Source: Lysobacterales bacterium (GTDB lineage: Bacteria > Pseudomonadota > Gammaproteobacteria > Xanthomonadales > Xanthomonadaceae). Taken from it: a DNA stretch of 64,000 nucleotides. Shown in pieces: positions 63,485-64,000 of this stretch. The stretch lies in the NCBI GenBank assembly GCA_014946745.1, contig JADCRD010000003.1:762331-826330 (forward strand), read 5' to 3'. Both the position numbers and the translations under genes were made by a program. How positions within the stretch are numbered: position 1 is the first letter of the stretch; every line of letters begins with the position of its first letter. Below the pieces are notes generated by a model. That model worked only from the letters and a program-made list of their open reading frames with translations. It was not told where the DNA came from and made no database searches.

Positions 63485-63931
63485 TCAGGGCTGACCTCGT
63501 TCGGGGATGCCTGGCCCGAACGCCAGTTCATCGCCGCGGCGGACGCCAAGCGCGTCTGCGCTTCCTGCATTCAGCTCTAAGGTGTACAGGCTTGGTCCCG
63601 CGCTTGGGTAGCTGGGGCAGATGGCGCTTTTGCAAGGAGGCACGTTGCGGGCTACGGACACGAGCCGACGTTGGTCATCGAAGTAGAAGATGTCCAGCGG
63701 GATCAGCGTGTTCTTCATCCAGAAGGCCAGCGGCTGGGTCCGGTCGAAAAGGAACAGCATCCCTTGGTCTGAAGGCAGCTCGGTGCGATGCATCAGCCCC
63801 TGCTGCCTCGCTGCTTCCGTCTGTACGACCTCCACATAGAAGCGCTGACCCTTGATCTCCACCCACGTATCGGGGCGCGCTTGGCAGGCGGTGACGAGCA
63901 GAGTGAGGCTGAGCACGAGTAGGAGGCGCAT
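63485..63931 (-). CDS. DUF192 lipoprotein
   Basis: A 148-residue protein with a lipoprotein signal peptide (LLLVLSLTLLVTAC, lipobox VTAC) and a DUF192 domain: EAARQQGLMHRTELPSDQGMLFLFD, FWMKNTLIPLDIFYFD and the C-terminal LELNAGSADALGVRRGDEL. The family is small, probably sugar- or metal-binding, of unknown function. It stands convergent with rubredoxin. Confidence 0.88.
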   Translation of the reverse strand: MRLLLVLSLTLLVTACQARPDTWVEIKGQRFYVEVVQTEAARQQGLMHRTELPSDQGMLFLFDRTQPLAFWMKNTLIPLDIFYFDDQRRLVSVARNVPPCKSAICPSYPSAGPSLYTLELNAGSADALGVRRGDELAFGPGIPERGQP

Positions 63932-64000
63932 GAAATCTCCGAACGGTGGGTGGCACGGGCGGAACCTTAACCAAGAAAGCTGCCGCGAACTTGTTCGCTT

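Overview
The window is chromosomal DNA of very high GC content from a gammaproteobacterium. The best fit is Xanthomonadales/Lysobacterales. The reasons are a xanthomonadin/aryl-polyene cluster with a XanB2-type chorismatase, the hemL-thiE-rubredoxin neighbourhood, a GTP-dependent PEP carboxykinase, and abundant dispersed GGGATTC heptads and GTGGGTC palindromes. Species cannot be fixed from the sequence alone.

Layout. At 1-863 lies the edge of an inserted element that cuts comM after codon 283; its terminus looks Tn7-like (TGT end plus two tandem 20-bp sites). Next come ubiK, a lipoprotein alpha/beta hydrolase with rarD, a pair of FtsX-type permeases, dusB, a GAF-PAS-GGDEF-EAL protein and a transsulfuration enzyme (2-12 kb). 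A repeat island follows, then an anchored DJ-1/PfpI protein with a response regulator and histidine kinase, a PmtA-like methyltransferase, a YheS-type ABC-F protein, tRNA-Asn, a FimT/GspH pseudopilin and uvrB (12-21.7 kb).

At 22.3-37.9 kb is an aryl-polyene pigment cluster. One divergent arm has the chorismatase and a WxWxIP flavoprotein. The rightward arm has ACP, a COG4648 membrane protein, a hotdog dehydratase, an acyltransferase, a LolA-like protein, an MMPL exporter, a second dehydratase and a FabG. The leftward arm has a ketosynthase, a ketosynthase-like partner, a GT2 and a second WxWxIP flavoprotein. Together they could make a starter acid from chorismate, extend it on ACP to a polyene, modify it (possibly by halogenation), and move it to the outer membrane. 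No adenylating ligase, methyltransferase or phosphopantetheinyl transferase is seen here. Four-copy arrays of one 77-bp repeat, in opposite orientation, bracket the cluster. Inside it are a 13-bp minisatellite of 34 units, a pair of ~300-bp inverted repeats, and a 92-bp tandem duplication that makes two ATGA-coupled 31-codon mini-ORFs.

From 38.6 kb the content is mostly housekeeping: a YdcF-like protein, an aldo/keto reductase, rsgA, trpE, a cupin-like protein, fadE with a divergent TetR regulator, pckG, a GAF-GAF-GGDEF-EAL protein, ppc, a second transsulfuration enzyme, an ArgD/AstC-type aminotransferase, hemL, thiE, rubredoxin and a DUF192 lipoprotein. Several gene ends coincide with dispersed repeats that supply the TAG stop codon.
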